14,399 nucleotides of DNA from Gammaproteobacteria bacterium (lineage in GTDB: Bacteria; Pseudomonadota; Gammaproteobacteria; J044): NCBI GenBank assembly GCA_026995955.1, contig JALWNJ010000244.1, positions 1 to 14,399 of the forward strand. Reading direction: 5' to 3'. The notes under the pieces are model-generated. The model was given only the letters and a program-made list of their open reading frames with translations, was not told where the DNA came from and searched no databases. A program made the translations under genes and the position numbers. Of the stretch, positions 14,074 through 14,399 are shown piece after piece; positions within the stretch are counted from its first letter, which is position 1, and every line of letters starts with the position of its first letter.

Positions 14074-14399
14074 ATGTGGTTCGGATTCGGAAACGATCGC
14101 CGGCGCGATCCCCCGCAGAATCGAACGGAGACACCGGCTCAGGAAGTGGCCTGGTTCGGCAAGCTGCCGACGCATGCCGACTTCATTCGCCACAATGTGA
14201 GCGGACGCGAGATCAAGTCGTTCGAGAATTGGGTGCAGGACGGCGTGGCCCTGATGATCCGCAATCACGGCGAGCAGTGGTCGAGCCGCCTTTCCGGACT
14301 GCGCACGCTGGGTTTCCTGCATGTCGGCAGCGAGGACTCGCATACCCTTGCCGGCGTGGTCATGCCGAGCCGAGACCGGAGCGGACGGAGCTATCCCTT
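14074..14399 (+). CDS. tagF: T6SS-associated protein TagF, partial
   Basis: The first 108 codons of a gene cut by the window end. The motif VAWFGKLPTHADFIRH (25-40) matches the TagF opening G-W-Y-G-K-L-P-x-x-G-D-F, with W27, G29, K30 and D36. It continues into ENWVQDGVALMI and later LAGVVMPSRDRSGRSYP, which matches the family's G-x-x-x-P-S-x-D-x-x-G-R-x-[FY]-P block. In Pseudomonas TagF is a post-translational repressor of the H1 T6SS that acts through Fha/TagH. The first 24 residues are a hydrophilic extension. The start follows the tssM stop by two bases with a GAGGGA Shine-Dalgarno. Whether a phosphatase domain (PppA) is fused or encoded next cannot be seen. Confidence 0.92.
   Translation, partial: MWFGFGNDRRRDPPQNRTETPAQEVAWFGKLPTHADFIRHNVSGREIKSFENWVQDGVALMIRNHGEQWSSRLSGLRTLGFLHVGSEDSHTLAGVVMPSRDRSGRSYP

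Noticed and set aside
10157..14134. A 1325-codon open frame on the minus strand opposite tssL, tssM and tagF
   Set aside because: It is antisense to clear IcmF-family coding sequence, is rich in Gln, His, Ala, Gly and Leu as expected from the complement of high-GC codons, and shows no domain or start signal.
1..14399. CRISPR array, tRNA, rRNA or transposon ends
   Set aside because: No regularly spaced repeats, cloverleaf, transposase or terminal inverted repeats were seen on either strand.

Overview
The window is about 14.4 kb of high-GC, densely coding bacterial DNA. No tRNA, rRNA, CRISPR array, insertion sequence or phage gene was seen. The gene content points to a gammaproteobacterium or close relative: a group II truncated haemoglobin, an LexA-family S24 protein, FecR and outer-membrane barrel proteins, and a type VI secretion (T6SS) cluster in the order tagH-tssJ-tssK-tssL-tssM-tagF. 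The lineage is an inference from gene types and base composition, not from a marker gene.

Layout. 29-1219 (+) is a response regulator with a GGDEF-type domain whose catalytic signatures are lost. It converges on a minus-strand pair: an LexA/UmuD-like S24 self-cleaving protein with no DNA-binding domain (1245-1706) and a group II truncated haemoglobin (1780-2214). Divergent from the globin is a small exported, cysteine-containing protein of unknown function (about 2299-2787, +). A perfect -10 box then precedes a membrane class III adenylate cyclase with an SH3-like domain predicted in the periplasm (2870-4171, +). This converges on a TraB/PrgY-family membrane protein (4187-5416, -), which lies downstream of a FecR-domain protein with a probable Tat signal (5491-6219, -). 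Divergent from fecR-like is a secreted protein that looks like an outer-membrane beta-barrel (6281-7144, +).

From 7289 to the right edge is a tightly packed T6SS operon: a stand-alone TagH C-terminal domain without FHA, the TssJ lipoprotein, TssK baseplate adaptor, TssL and TssM inner-membrane proteins, and the start of TagF, which is cut by the window end. ATGA overlaps link tagH/tssJ and tssL/tssM. TssJ, TssL and TssM form the membrane complex; TssK links it to the baseplate. TagH and TagF belong to the post-translational control module in systems that use threonine phosphorylation. Sheath, Hcp, VgrG, ClpV and baseplate genes are not in the window and may lie to the right.

The observations most worth following are the FHA-less TagH beside an intact TagF, the catalytically degenerate GGDEF response regulator, the LexA-like protein without a DNA-binding domain under a palindrome-overlapped promoter, and the adenylate cyclase with a predicted periplasmic SH3-like domain.
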